A program made the position numbers and the translations under genes. Below, piece by piece: positions 1 to 10,761 of a stretch of DNA of 15,529 nucleotides. The stretch is from contig DCIN01000076.1 of assembly GCA_002315815.1 (NCBI GenBank), forward strand, positions 7,799-23,327. The letters run 5' to 3'. The DNA comes from Bacteroidales bacterium UBA1725 (lineage in GTDB: Bacteria; Bacteroidota; Bacteroidia; Bacteroidales; UBA932). The notes beneath the pieces are model-generated. The model did not search any database and was not told the DNA's origin. It was given only the letters and a program-made list of their open reading frames with translations. Position 1 is the stretch's first letter; each line of letters starts with the position of its first letter.

Positions 1-248
1 TCGGCGGTAAAGCCCAGTTCGGAGGACAGCGTTTCGGAGAAATGGAGGTATGGGCGCTCGAAGCTTTCGGAGCTGCCAACGCTCTTCAGGAGATTCTTAC
101 CGTCAAGTCTGATGACGTGACAGGAAGGTCCAAGACCTACGAGGCCATCGTCAAGGGTGACCCTATGCCGCCCGCAGGCATTCCCGAATCTCTCAACGTT
201 CTGCTTCACGAGCTTCGCGGACTCGGTCTCAAGGTCACATTGGATTAA
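1..248 (+). CDS. rpoB: RNA polymerase beta subunit, C-terminal end (partial)
   Basis: This is the last 81 codons of the beta subunit, reading in frame from base 3, with the 5' part outside the window. The visible protein contains the strongly conserved RpoB C-terminus: a GGKAQFGGQRFGEMEVWALE stretch, then the AFGAANALQEILTVKSDD region, and a tail ending in GLGLKVTLD. In the holoenzyme this end packs against the beta' N-terminus. It stops with TAA at 246-248, 20 bases before rpoC, which is the usual rpoB-rpoC operon arrangement. Identification is by family-wide conservation and by the adjacent rpoC. Confidence 0.97.
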   Translation, partial: GGKAQFGGQRFGEMEVWALEAFGAANALQEILTVKSDDVTGRSKTYEAIVKGDPMPPAGIPESLNVLLHELRGLGLKVTLD

Positions 249-254
249 TTATTT

Positions 255-260
255 GAAGGA
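255..260 (+). promoter_or_regulatory. Ribosome binding site of rpoC
   Basis: GAAGGA lies 8 bases before the rpoC ATG. It is a clear Shine-Dalgarno-like purine run, notable because several other genes in this window lack a good one. Confidence 0.55.
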
Positions 261-268
261 AAAGAAAA

Positions 269-4522
<4,254 letters not shown>

Positions 4523-4531
4523 ATTTACAGA

Positions 4532-4590
4532 ACAGATAAAGGGGATGGCCTTGAAGTCCATTTGGACTGGAGGCCATCCCCTTTATCTGT
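4532..4590 (+). terminator. Long hairpin after rpoC, probable operon terminator
   Basis: Two 20-base arms, 4532-4551 and 4571-4590, are perfect reverse complements. Inside the loop a second short stem forms (AGTCC at 4555-4559 with GGACT at 4564-4568). The GC-rich core (GGGGATGGCC) is flanked by AGATAAA on the left and TTTATCT on the right, so it resembles a bidirectional intrinsic terminator. The T-run after the core is short and belongs to the stem. It lies 10 bases after the rpoC stop and 56 before the next gene. Confidence 0.75.
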
Positions 4591-4618
4591 AACAAGTGAT
4601 TATTTGAGATTTACTTAT

Positions 4619-4626
4619 TATTTTTG
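4619..4626 (+). promoter_or_regulatory. Putative Bacteroidetes-type -7 box before the YdeI-like gene
   Basis: TATTTTTG matches the Bacteroidetes -7 consensus TAnnTTTG exactly and lies 20 bases before the GTG start at 4647. A TTTG at 4603-4606 is only 12 bases upstream, closer than the usual -33 spacing of about 19-21, so the -33 element is unconvincing. Placed just after the rpoC terminator, it would drive the four-gene operon that follows. Confidence 0.45.
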
Positions 4627-4646
4627 CAGGGCATAACAACAGTGAA

Positions 4647-5342
4647 GTGAAAGAATTATCCAAATCTGAAGAATGTAAGAAAGAAAGCCCGCAGCGTCGC
4701 GTAGCAGGTTTTGCAACCCGCACGCAATGGCGGGAATGGCTGACCAGGCATTTTGACAGCGAAACCGAGATATGGCTGGTATTTCCATCCAAGGCTTCGG
4801 GCGAAGCCTCAATCTCTTACAACGACGCGGTTGAAGAAGCTTTGTGCTTCGGATGGATTGACGGAAGGGCCGGAACCCTTGACAGTTCGCACTCTCTCAG
4901 ACGATTTACTCCCAGGCGCAAGGGCAGCAGCTATTCTCGTCCAAACATAGAAAGGCTCCTTTGGCTTGAGAAACACGGGATGATTCATCCGAAAATCAGG
5001 GAATCGGTTTTGCCTGTCATCACATCTGAGTATGTCTTCCCAGACGACATCATCGCGGAGATACGCCGTAATCCGGATGCCTGGCACAACTATGAGCTTT
5101 TTCCGGACTCATACAAAAGAATTCGTGTAGCCTATATCGATGCAGCAAGAAAGAGGCCTGAAGAGTTCAGAAAAAGAATGGCGAACTTTATCAGCAAAAC
5201 AGTACGGAACAGTGTTGTTGCCGGGTATGGGGGAATCGAAAAGTATTATGCCAGTGAAGTTCCTGAAGTACTTGAAGCTTCCGAATTTCCTGAGAACCGG
5301 GAAACATTGAGTCAGAAAACAGCAGCAACAATATTAATATGA
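4647..5342 (+). CDS. YdeI/OmpD-associated family protein
   Basis: The gene encodes a 231-residue soluble protein of the YdeI/OmpD-associated (OmdA-type) family. Seen in the sequence are the family signature TRTQWREWL (residues 24-32), WLVFPSK (43-49), YNDAVEEALCFGWIDGR (58-74) and RRFTPRRKGSSYS (85-97), plus a C-terminal GYGGIEKYY segment near 193-201. No signal peptide or membrane segment is visible. The biochemical function of this family is poorly known. E. coli YdeI has been linked to stress and peptide resistance, which should not be transferred automatically. The start is GTG, since no in-frame ATG precedes the conserved region. Its TGA overlaps the ATG of the response regulator (ATGA at 5339-5342), so the two are likely translationally coupled. 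Confidence 0.85.
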   Translation: MKELSKSEECKKESPQRRVAGFATRTQWREWLTRHFDSETEIWLVFPSKASGEASISYNDAVEEALCFGWIDGRAGTLDSSHSLRRFTPRRKGSSYSRPNIERLLWLEKHGMIHPKIRESVLPVITSEYVFPDDIIAEIRRNPDAWHNYELFPDSYKRIRVAYIDAARKRPEEFRKRMANFISKTVRNSVVAGYGGIEKYYASEVPEVLEASEFPENRETLSQKTAATILI

Positions 5343-6667
5343 ATAAAGGGAAGATACTGGTAGTCGATGACAATCAAGGCATTCGCAGCGCTTTGAAGAT
5401 ATTGCTCCCGCTTCATTTTTCGCAGGTGGAGCTTATCGCATCTCCGTCTACGCTGGTTTCCACTATGGAACGTTTCCGGCCGGACGTTGTTCTGCTGGAT
5501 ATGAACTTCTACACCGATATCAATACAGGAAATGAGGGTCTCTACTGGACAGGAGAAATCAAGAAGATGTACCCTGAGGTCAGGATAGTCCTGTTCACAG
5601 CTTACGCAGACATAGCCCTTGCTGTGGAGGGGATGAAGCGTGGGGCATTCGACTTCATTGTGAAACCCTGGGACAATGACAAACTGATTGCAACGCTTAA
5701 GGCGGCGTATGAGGCTTCCTTGAAAAAGGGCAGATCCGCCGGGATTGAAACGTCTTCTGATATGTATTGGGGCACGACCCCGTCAATGGTGCAGATATCC
5801 CGTACTGTAGGGAAGATAGCCTCGACCGATGCCACCGTCCTCATCACCGGAGAAAACGGTACGGGAAAAGATCTGCTTGCACGCGAAATCCATCTCCGTA
5901 GCAACCGCAAGTCAGCTCCGATGGTGTGCGTGGATGCCGGGGCTATAACTGAGACCCTTTTTGAAAGCGAACTCTTCGGCCACGTCAAGGGTGCTTTCAC
6001 CGATGCACATACCGACCATATCGGCAAGTTTGAGCAGGCGGACGGAGGTACTCTGTTCTTGGATGAAATCGGAAATATCCCGCTGCATCTGCAGGCGAAG
6101 CTTCTGCGCGTGCTTCAGAACCGCAGCGTCATTCGGGTAGGATCCGGAAAACAGATTCCAGTGGATATCCGTCTCATCTGCGCCACCAATATGAATCTGG
6201 GCAAGATGGTGTCCGAGGGCCGGTTCCGCGAGGATCTTTACTATCGAATCAACACTATGACCATAGAACTGCCGCCGCTTAGGGAAAGAATCGCCGATAT
6301 CGTTCCTCTGGCCGAGAGATTCCTGAAGGAATATGCAGAGAAATATCGCCGGGATGTGACTTCAATCTCCGAAGAGGCCGTAACTCTATTGACCTCACAC
6401 TTATGGAGCGGGAATATACGTGAGCTCCGGAACACAATGGAGAAGGCTGTCATTCTCTCCGAGGGTACAATCCTCAAATCAGAGGATCTCTCGCTCGAAA
6501 TGAATGACAGGGTATATGCAGGGCCGAAACAGACTCTCGAAGAGGCGGAGGAGAAGGCAATCAGAGATACGATGCTGCGTTGTAACGGCAATCTGACCAT
6601 TGTGGCGAGAGAATTGGGAATCAGTCGTCCGACTCTCTACAGCAAACTGAAAAAATACAATATCTGA
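5339..6667 (+). CDS. Sigma-54-dependent NtrC-family response regulator
   Basis: A 442-residue transcription activator with three domains. The receiver domain (about 4-125) has the acidic pair D10/D11, phospho-acceptor D54, T87 and K109. The AAA+ domain (about 142-375) has Walker A GENGTGKD (171-178), Walker B GGTLFLDEIG (236-245) and the arginine region RFREDLYYRINTM. The Fis-type helix-turn-helix (about 405-440) has VARELGISRPTLYSKLKKY. The sigma-54 contact loop reads GAFTDA (218-223) instead of the textbook GAFTGA, a variant I recall from Bacteroidetes regulators. It is expected to activate sigma-54 promoters after phosphorylation by the kinase encoded next. The start overlaps the upstream gene and the stop overlaps the kinase start (TGATG). 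The target promoters cannot be told from the sequence. Confidence 0.95.
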   Translation: MNKGKILVVDDNQGIRSALKILLPLHFSQVELIASPSTLVSTMERFRPDVVLLDMNFYTDINTGNEGLYWTGEIKKMYPEVRIVLFTAYADIALAVEGMKRGAFDFIVKPWDNDKLIATLKAAYEASLKKGRSAGIETSSDMYWGTTPSMVQISRTVGKIASTDATVLITGENGTGKDLLAREIHLRSNRKSAPMVCVDAGAITETLFESELFGHVKGAFTDAHTDHIGKFEQADGGTLFLDEIGNIPLHLQAKLLRVLQNRSVIRVGSGKQIPVDIRLICATNMNLGKMVSEGRFREDLYYRINTMTIELPPLRERIADIVPLAERFLKEYAEKYRRDVTSISEEAVTLLTSHLWSGNIRELRNTMEKAVILSEGTILKSEDLSLEMNDRVYAGPKQTLEEAEEKAIRDTMLRCNGNLTIVARELGISRPTLYSKLKKYNI

Positions 6668-7545
6668 TGCCTGTCTGGGGAGTCATACTGACAGCAGTTC
6701 TGGTTTCTGTCGTTGCTGCACTTCTTGCCGGATTATATGTCAGGGAAAAGGACAGGAAGAAGTTGTCCTATATGCTCGATGCCTTTGAGGATGGGGAGTA
6801 CAACTTCCGTTTTGCTGACAAAAGCAGTTTCAACCGGACATTGAACCGTATCAAATGGATAGTGGACCGTCGCCGGCAACAAAACGAGCAGGAGTCCTGG
6901 ACCAAGCTCATCCGTGTTCTGACCCACGAAATAATGAATACAGTGAGTCCGATTGCATCGCTCAGCGATGCGCTCAGCCGCTATGTCGAAGTTCCCGAAG
7001 GGCAGGGAAGTGTGGATGTAAAGGCAGGGCTTGAAACCATCTCGACATCGTCCAGGAACTTGATAAAATTCGTGGAATCCTACCGGGAGCTGGCAGGTGT
7101 GGCCAGGCCTGTCAAGAAAGCCTTGATGGTTGATGCTCTTGCTGCCGGTGTCATCGAACTCATCAGGGAACAGTGCTCAGAGGCTGGAGCAGTCTGTACT
7201 TATTCGGCTGCCGTGGAGGATATACTCATCTATGCGGATGAAGCTCAGATAAGCCGTATTCTCATAAACCTGATAAAGAACGCTTTGCAGGCTGGGGCAC
7301 GGAATATCTCCATCACCGCATCCATTGATTCGCAACAACAGACGCTCATCAGGGTATCCAATGATGGTGCACCGATTTCGCCTGAAAGTCAGGATCAGGT
7401 TTTCATTCCGTTCTTTACGACCAAGAAAGAGGGCTCAGGTATAGGACTCAGCCTTTCGCGCCAGATAATGCGGGCCCACAACGGCTTGCTGGACCTCACG
7501 GGGAGCAACGCGGAACGTACTGAATTTACATTGACATTCAAGTAG
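6667..7545 (+). CDS. Compact sensor histidine kinase, partner of the upstream regulator
   Basis: A 292-residue kinase with one N-terminal membrane segment (about residues 4-23) and no recognisable periplasmic or PAS sensor domain. A short linker (about 24-78), resembling the region after the membrane helix in NtrY-like kinases, leads to the phospho-acceptor helix VLTHEIMNTVSPI with H87. The ATPase domain has an N-box NLIKNALQAG (N205), a VSNDGAPIS G1-type segment (230-238), and FFTTKKEGSGIGLSLSRQIM (249-268) containing the F-box and G2 box. The gene begins inside the regulator's stop codon (TGATG), which fixes the start and argues for a cognate pair. It should phosphorylate D54 of the regulator. 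With almost nothing outside the membrane it probably reads a membrane or cytoplasmic signal or a protein partner; that is inference. Confidence 0.92.
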   Translation: MPVWGVILTAVLVSVVAALLAGLYVREKDRKKLSYMLDAFEDGEYNFRFADKSSFNRTLNRIKWIVDRRRQQNEQESWTKLIRVLTHEIMNTVSPIASLSDALSRYVEVPEGQGSVDVKAGLETISTSSRNLIKFVESYRELAGVARPVKKALMVDALAAGVIELIREQCSEAGAVCTYSAAVEDILIYADEAQISRILINLIKNALQAGARNISITASIDSQQQTLIRVSNDGAPISPESQDQVFIPFFTTKKEGSGIGLSLSRQIMRAHNGLLDLTGSNAERTEFTLTFK

Positions 7546-7559
7546 AAAAGCGGTTGTTT

Positions 7560-8048
7560 ATGGAATATCTGTCCAAGGATTGTTATGACAGGATTGCGGC
7601 AGAGCTGGACAATCTTGTGAAAGTAGAGTATCCAAAGGTGAAGGATGCCCTCTCGGAGGCGCGTGCTCAGGGAGATTTGAGCGAAAATTGCGGATACCGT
7701 GCGGCAAGGAGCGCCCAGGCGAAGATGATAGGGAGAATACGTTTCCTGCAGAAAGTTCTGGAACATTCGAGAATCATCGATGCCGGACTGCTGCCCAAAG
7801 ACCGGGTATCACTTCTGAGCAAAGTGGAGTTTATGAATCTTGATACCGGCACAAAAATGACATACACCATTGTGAGTCCTCACGAAATGAATCTCCAAGA
7901 GGGCAAAATCTCATTGAAATCACCGATAGGTCAAGCCCTTATGGGAAGAAAAGAAAAAGAGACGGTCGATGTTGAAGCACCGGCCGCCACTTTTAGAATC
8001 AGGATAGACAAAATCACTCCCGGGAGTGAGAATCAGTCTTTGAAGTAA
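7560..8048 (+). CDS. greA: GreA/GreB-family transcript cleavage factor, divergent copy
   Basis: A 162-residue protein with the two GreA domains. The N-terminal coiled coil (about 1-75) has its acidic tip EARAQGDLSEN, with D39 and E42 matching the pair that positions Mg in the RNA polymerase secondary channel. The C-terminal FKBP-like domain (about 80-160) has TYTIVSPHE and ISLKSPIGQALMGRKEKETV. Canonical GreA reads ENAEY after the tip; here it is ENCGY, so the conserved glutamate is glycine (residue 45). It may therefore be a paralogue rather than the housekeeping copy. ATG 7560 is preferred to an in-frame TTG two codons earlier. It starts 14 bases after the kinase gene, so it is probably in the same operon. 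Its last 16 bases overlap rubrerythrin on the other strand. Confidence 0.85.
   Translation: MEYLSKDCYDRIAAELDNLVKVEYPKVKDALSEARAQGDLSENCGYRAARSAQAKMIGRIRFLQKVLEHSRIIDAGLLPKDRVSLLSKVEFMNLDTGTKMTYTIVSPHEMNLQEGKISLKSPIGQALMGRKEKETVDVEAPAATFRIRIDKITPGSENQSLK
8009..8029 (-). terminator. Putative terminator of rubrerythrin, inside the end of greA
   Basis: Bases 8014-8029 form a perfect 16-base palindrome (TCACTCCCGGGAGTGA). Read on the minus strand it starts 3 bases after the rubrerythrin stop and is followed by TTTTG, as in a short intrinsic terminator with a CCGG loop. It lies wholly within the greA coding sequence. The stem is only about 6 bp once a loop is allowed, so it is weak. Confidence 0.45.
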
Positions 8049-8581
8049 CGTTTGTAGAGTCCCTGGAATCCGGCTCCGTGACGTGCTTCGTCCTTGGCCA
8101 TCTCGTGAACCGTGTCGTGGATTGCATCGTATCCGAGTTCCTTTGCGCGTTTTGCGATTGCAAGTTTGCCCTCGCAGGCTCCGCATTCAGCCTCAGCGCG
8201 TTTCTTGACATTTGTCTTGGTGTCCCAGACAACCTCACCGAGAAGTTCGGCGAATTTTGATGCATGCTCAGCCTCTTCGAATGCATAGCGCTTGAAGGCC
8301 TCGGCGATTTCAGGATAACCTTCACGATCTGCCTGACGGCTCATTGCCAGATACATACCAACTTCGCAACATTCACCGTTGAAGTGATCGTGCAGACCTT
8401 GCATAACTTCAGCGTCAGCTACTTTTCCGTCTCCGAGCCGATGCTCGCAGGCCCACTGCAGACCACCTTCCTTTACCTCTACAAACTTGTCAGCTTTGGC
8501 ATGGCACTGAGGACATTCTGCAGGGGGATTTTCGCCTTCGTATACGTATCCGCAGACGAGGCAACGAAATTTCTTCTTCAT
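8033..8581 (-). CDS. rbr: Rubrerythrin with N-terminal rubredoxin domain (reverse rubrerythrin)
   Basis: A 182-residue non-haem iron protein that reduces hydrogen peroxide in the cytoplasm of anaerobes. The domain order is reversed from classical rubrerythrin. The rubredoxin-like Fe(Cys)4 site comes first (C7, C10, C23, C26), followed by a ferritin-like four-helix domain (about 55-180). The di-iron ligands appear as E70/E73 in FNGECCE, E103-x-x-H106, E137, E160 and E165-x-x-H168. No electron donor gene lies next to it. It is convergent with and overlaps greA by 16 bases, and divergent from uxuA across a 63-base intergenic region. A likely role is protection from peroxide during oxygen exposure. 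Confidence 0.95.
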   Translation of the reverse strand: MKKKFRCLVCGYVYEGENPPAECPQCHAKADKFVEVKEGGLQWACEHRLGDGKVADAEVMQGLHDHFNGECCEVGMYLAMSRQADREGYPEIAEAFKRYAFEEAEHASKFAELLGEVVWDTKTNVKKRAEAECGACEGKLAIAKRAKELGYDAIHDTVHEMAKDEARHGAGFQGLYKRYFKD

Positions 8582-8602
8582 CTTGGCTTAAAATTACTAA
8601 TA

Positions 8603-8610
8603 CAAGGCTA
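8603..8610 (-). promoter_or_regulatory. Possible -7 box of rubrerythrin
   Basis: On the minus strand this reads TAGCCTTG, one mismatch from TAnnTTTG, and ends 21 bases before the rubrerythrin ATG. No convincing -33 element was found. Confidence 0.3.
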
Positions 8611-8616
8611 ATTTAC

Positions 8617-8624
8617 TATTTTTG
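8617..8624 (+). promoter_or_regulatory. Putative Bacteroidetes-type -7 box of uxuA
   Basis: TATTTTTG is an exact TAnnTTTG match that ends 20 bases before the uxuA ATG. It is the same octamer, at the same distance, as the one before the YdeI-like gene. No clear -33 TTTG is seen at the expected spacing. Confidence 0.45.
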
Positions 8625-8644
8625 TCAGAAATAACCTTATTTGT

Positions 8645-9817
8645 ATGGAAAAAACTTGGAGATGGTTCGGTCCTAAGGACATTATCAGTCTTGAGATTCT
8701 GCGCCAGATTGGTGTGGAGGGAATTGTTACGTCATTGTATGATGTACCGAACGGGGAAGTCTGGAGCCTCGAAAGAGTGCAGTCGCTCCAGCAGCGGATA
8801 GAGGCTGCAGGTATGCGATGGTCGGTGGTCGAGAGTCTTCCAGTAAGTGAAGGCATCAAATATGCGTCTGGAAACAGGGATGCTTTGATAGACAATTATA
8901 TAAAAGGACTGGAGGCTCTCGGCCAGTGCGGTATCAACACGGTATGCTACAACTTTATGCCGGTGATAGACTGGGTGAGGACGAATCTTGATTACACTCT
9001 TGAAGATGGATCCGGATCGTTGTATTTCGACTATTCCAGATATGCATACTTTTATGTGAAGATTTTGGGGCGCAAAGGCTATGAGAAAGATTTCAGTTCC
9101 GAGATTCTCGAGAAGGTGGAGGAGTTGGACAGAACTATGAGCCCGGAAGAGAAATGGGGACTTGTTGATACCATAATACTCAAGACCCAGGGCTTCATAA
9201 GTGGAAATTTCAGCGGAGACGAGAAAGAACCAGTGCGCAAGTTCAATGATATGCTCGACCTCTATTCCGGTATGAGCAAGGATGATCTCAGAGATAATCT
9301 AAGGTATTTCCTCCAGGCTGTGATGCCTGTATGCGACAAATTCGGAATCAATATGTGCATACACCCCGATGACCCGCCTATGCCCGTGTTCGGTATTCCC
9401 AGAATTGTATGCAATGCAGAGGATATACGCTGGATACTCAATGCGGTGGACAATTTCCACAATGGTCTGACCTTCTGTGCCGGATCCCTTTCCTCAGGGG
9501 CCCACAACAAAGTGGAGGAGATGGCCCGGGAATTCGCCCCGCGAACGCATTTCGTGCATCTCCGTTCCTGTACCGTCCTGCCTTCCGGAGATTTCTATGA
9601 GGCTCCGCACCTGGACGGCAGTGTCAAACTTACAAATCTGATACGCATCTTCGAAAACGAAGGCAGGAACATTCCTATGAGAGTGGATCACGGCAAAACT
9701 CTGGATGGGGACAGGGGTAAGGCCTACAATCCCGGTTACAGTTTTTTGGGAAGAATGCTCGCGTTCGGACAGGTGAGCGGAATGATTCAGACCATAAAGG
9801 AAGAGGAATCGCACTGA
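8645..9817 (+). CDS. uxuA: D-mannonate dehydratase
   Basis: A 390-residue cytoplasmic enzyme that dehydrates D-mannonate to 2-keto-3-deoxy-D-gluconate in glucuronate catabolism (EC 4.2.1.8). Its length matches E. coli UxuA (394). It opens with the typical TWRWFGPKDIISLEILRQIG and contains YNFMPVIDWVRTNLDY. The metal-binding residues line up by spacing with structurally known family members: H240 in CIHPDDPP, C278 in TFCAGS, H305 in FVHLRS and D348 in RVDHG. The usual partners (uxuB, uxaC, kdgK) are not adjacent, so the gene is probably its own unit, and the next gene is on the other strand. Induction by uronates is expected from the pathway, but no operator was recognised. Confidence 0.96.
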   Translation: MEKTWRWFGPKDIISLEILRQIGVEGIVTSLYDVPNGEVWSLERVQSLQQRIEAAGMRWSVVESLPVSEGIKYASGNRDALIDNYIKGLEALGQCGINTVCYNFMPVIDWVRTNLDYTLEDGSGSLYFDYSRYAYFYVKILGRKGYEKDFSSEILEKVEELDRTMSPEEKWGLVDTIILKTQGFISGNFSGDEKEPVRKFNDMLDLYSGMSKDDLRDNLRYFLQAVMPVCDKFGINMCIHPDDPPMPVFGIPRIVCNAEDIRWILNAVDNFHNGLTFCAGSLSSGAHNKVEEMAREFAPRTHFVHLRSCTVLPSGDFYEAPHLDGSVKLTNLIRIFENEGRNIPMRVDHGKTLDGDRGKAYNPGYSFLGRMLAFGQVSGMIQTIKEEESH

Positions 9818-9858
9818 CTCTCAGGGAATATTGGAGGTCCCATAGATTCTCCGAAGCT

Positions 9859-10227
9859 TCAAACGTAGAGGTGGAATATCAGTCGCAGCACCCACCACAA
9901 CGGTACGGCCACAACGAAAAAATAGGCTATGTACCTATGGTTGGCTATCCTGTAAAGGCCGGGCCATTTCTCTTTCATACAGTTTGACACGAGATACAGG
10001 CTCAGATACGGGATGCACAGCACCAGAAAGGCATTGTATTTCAACGCCGATGCTATGTTCGCGTGGAGCAGGGAATGAATGGCTCTTTGAGAGCCGCAGC
10101 CGGGACACGGAACACCAAAAACAAGTCTGAACGGACACTTCGGAAAAAACACCCCGGTGCTAGGATCAAACTTGTAATAGATGAATAACAACAGTGCTGC
10201 TGCAATCAAGACAGCGGCCACGAGCAT
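9859..10227 (-). CDS. DUF2752 membrane protein
   Basis: A small membrane protein of the DUF2752 family, whose function is not known. The hallmark is CPFRLVFGVPCPGCGSQRAIHSLL: a first cysteine followed by a C-P-x-C-G pair and the QRA motif. There are three hydrophobic segments: one at the N-terminus, one after the cysteine motif and one near the C-terminus, each about 17-21 residues. I chose ATG 10227 (122 residues), which has AGGA just upstream; an in-frame TTG at 10239 would add four residues. It lies 24 bases after the CD225-domain gene and is probably the last gene of its operon. Confidence 0.85.
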   Translation of the reverse strand: MLVAAVLIAAALLLFIYYKFDPSTGVFFPKCPFRLVFGVPCPGCGSQRAIHSLLHANIASALKYNAFLVLCIPYLSLYLVSNCMKEKWPGLYRIANHRYIAYFFVVAVPLWWVLRLIFHLYV

Positions 10228-10251
10228 TTTCCTGTTCAACCGGCTGATGAA

Positions 10252-10677
10252 TCAGAAGAGATGATGGAACGGCAAAAAGTCTTTGTAGCCCGCCACAACA
10301 AGAATAACGACAAAGATGATGTATAGGACTATGAATACAAGACCTGATATCAGTGAGATGTTACTCCATTTGTTGGCATTGTTGCTCCTCTCTGTTGCAA
10401 GAGCGATATTTCCCTCAATAAAGGCACTTTCGACACCTGCAGCATAGACAATGGCAGGAATTCCGAAAGGCATACAGCACATAATGGTTACGATAATGGC
10501 TTTGGCAAGATGATTTTTGGGACACTGCGCAACCGGCTTGCTGCTATACCCGTCAGCCTTCGCGTTTCTTGAAGAGGAGTAGTTTTCCGAAGGGTTTGTG
10601 TTTGCCATCGGGGCTCCGCAATTTGGACAAGTATCAGGAGAACCAAAAATTTCAATTCCACATTCTCTGCAGTACAT
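10252..10677 (-). CDS. Zinc-ribbon plus CD225/dispanin membrane protein
   Basis: A 141-residue protein. It starts with a zinc ribbon made of C3, C6, C17 and C20 (MYCREC and CPNCG), followed by a polar linker. Then comes a CD225/dispanin-like domain (about 55-130) with NHLAKAIIVTIMCCMPFGIPAIVYA (first membrane segment), the conserved polar stretch AFIEGNIALATERSNNANKW, and a second membrane segment. This is the bacterial relative of interferon-induced transmembrane proteins. The bacterial function is unknown. It sits between the TM2 and DUF2752 genes, all on the same strand. Confidence 0.85.
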   Translation of the reverse strand: MYCRECGIEIFGSPDTCPNCGAPMANTNPSENYSSSRNAKADGYSSKPVAQCPKNHLAKAIIVTIMCCMPFGIPAIVYAAGVESAFIEGNIALATERSNNANKWSNISLISGLVFIVLYIIFVVILVVAGYKDFLPFHHLF

Positions 10678-10700
10678 TTTTTCTGAATTTTTGTGAAGAG

Positions 10701-10708
10701 TAAATATA
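10701..10708 (-). promoter_or_regulatory. Possible -7 box before the CD225-domain gene
   Basis: On the minus strand this reads TATATTTA, one mismatch from TAnnTTTG, ending 23 bases before the ATG at 10677. That spacing matches the other putative promoters of the window. An internal promoter here would separate this gene from the TM2 gene. Confidence 0.25.
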
Positions 10709-10717
10709 ACAGTTAGT

Positions 10718-10761
10718 GAAGGGACAACTTATCGAAGGAACAACTTATTGAAGGAACAACC
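10718..10761. repeat. 16-bp tandem repeat, 2.75 copies
   Basis: Three successive copies start at 10718, 10734 and 10750 and share GAAGGRACAACTTAT, with one internal difference and a truncated third copy. The third copy encodes the last residues of the TM2 protein, and its stop codon lies at the junction of copies two and three. The first two copies are therefore in the spacer before the CD225 gene. It probably arose by local duplication. Confidence 0.8.

Noticed and set aside
9818..9858. Terminator between the convergent uxuA and DUF2752 genes
   Set aside because: Only short imperfect pairings (for example GGGA with TCCC) and the GAAGCTTC palindrome were found, with no T-run. I cannot support a terminator here.
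10718..10761. CRISPR-like repeats
   Set aside because: The units are 16 bases, directly adjacent with no spacers, and fewer than three full copies. No cas gene is present.
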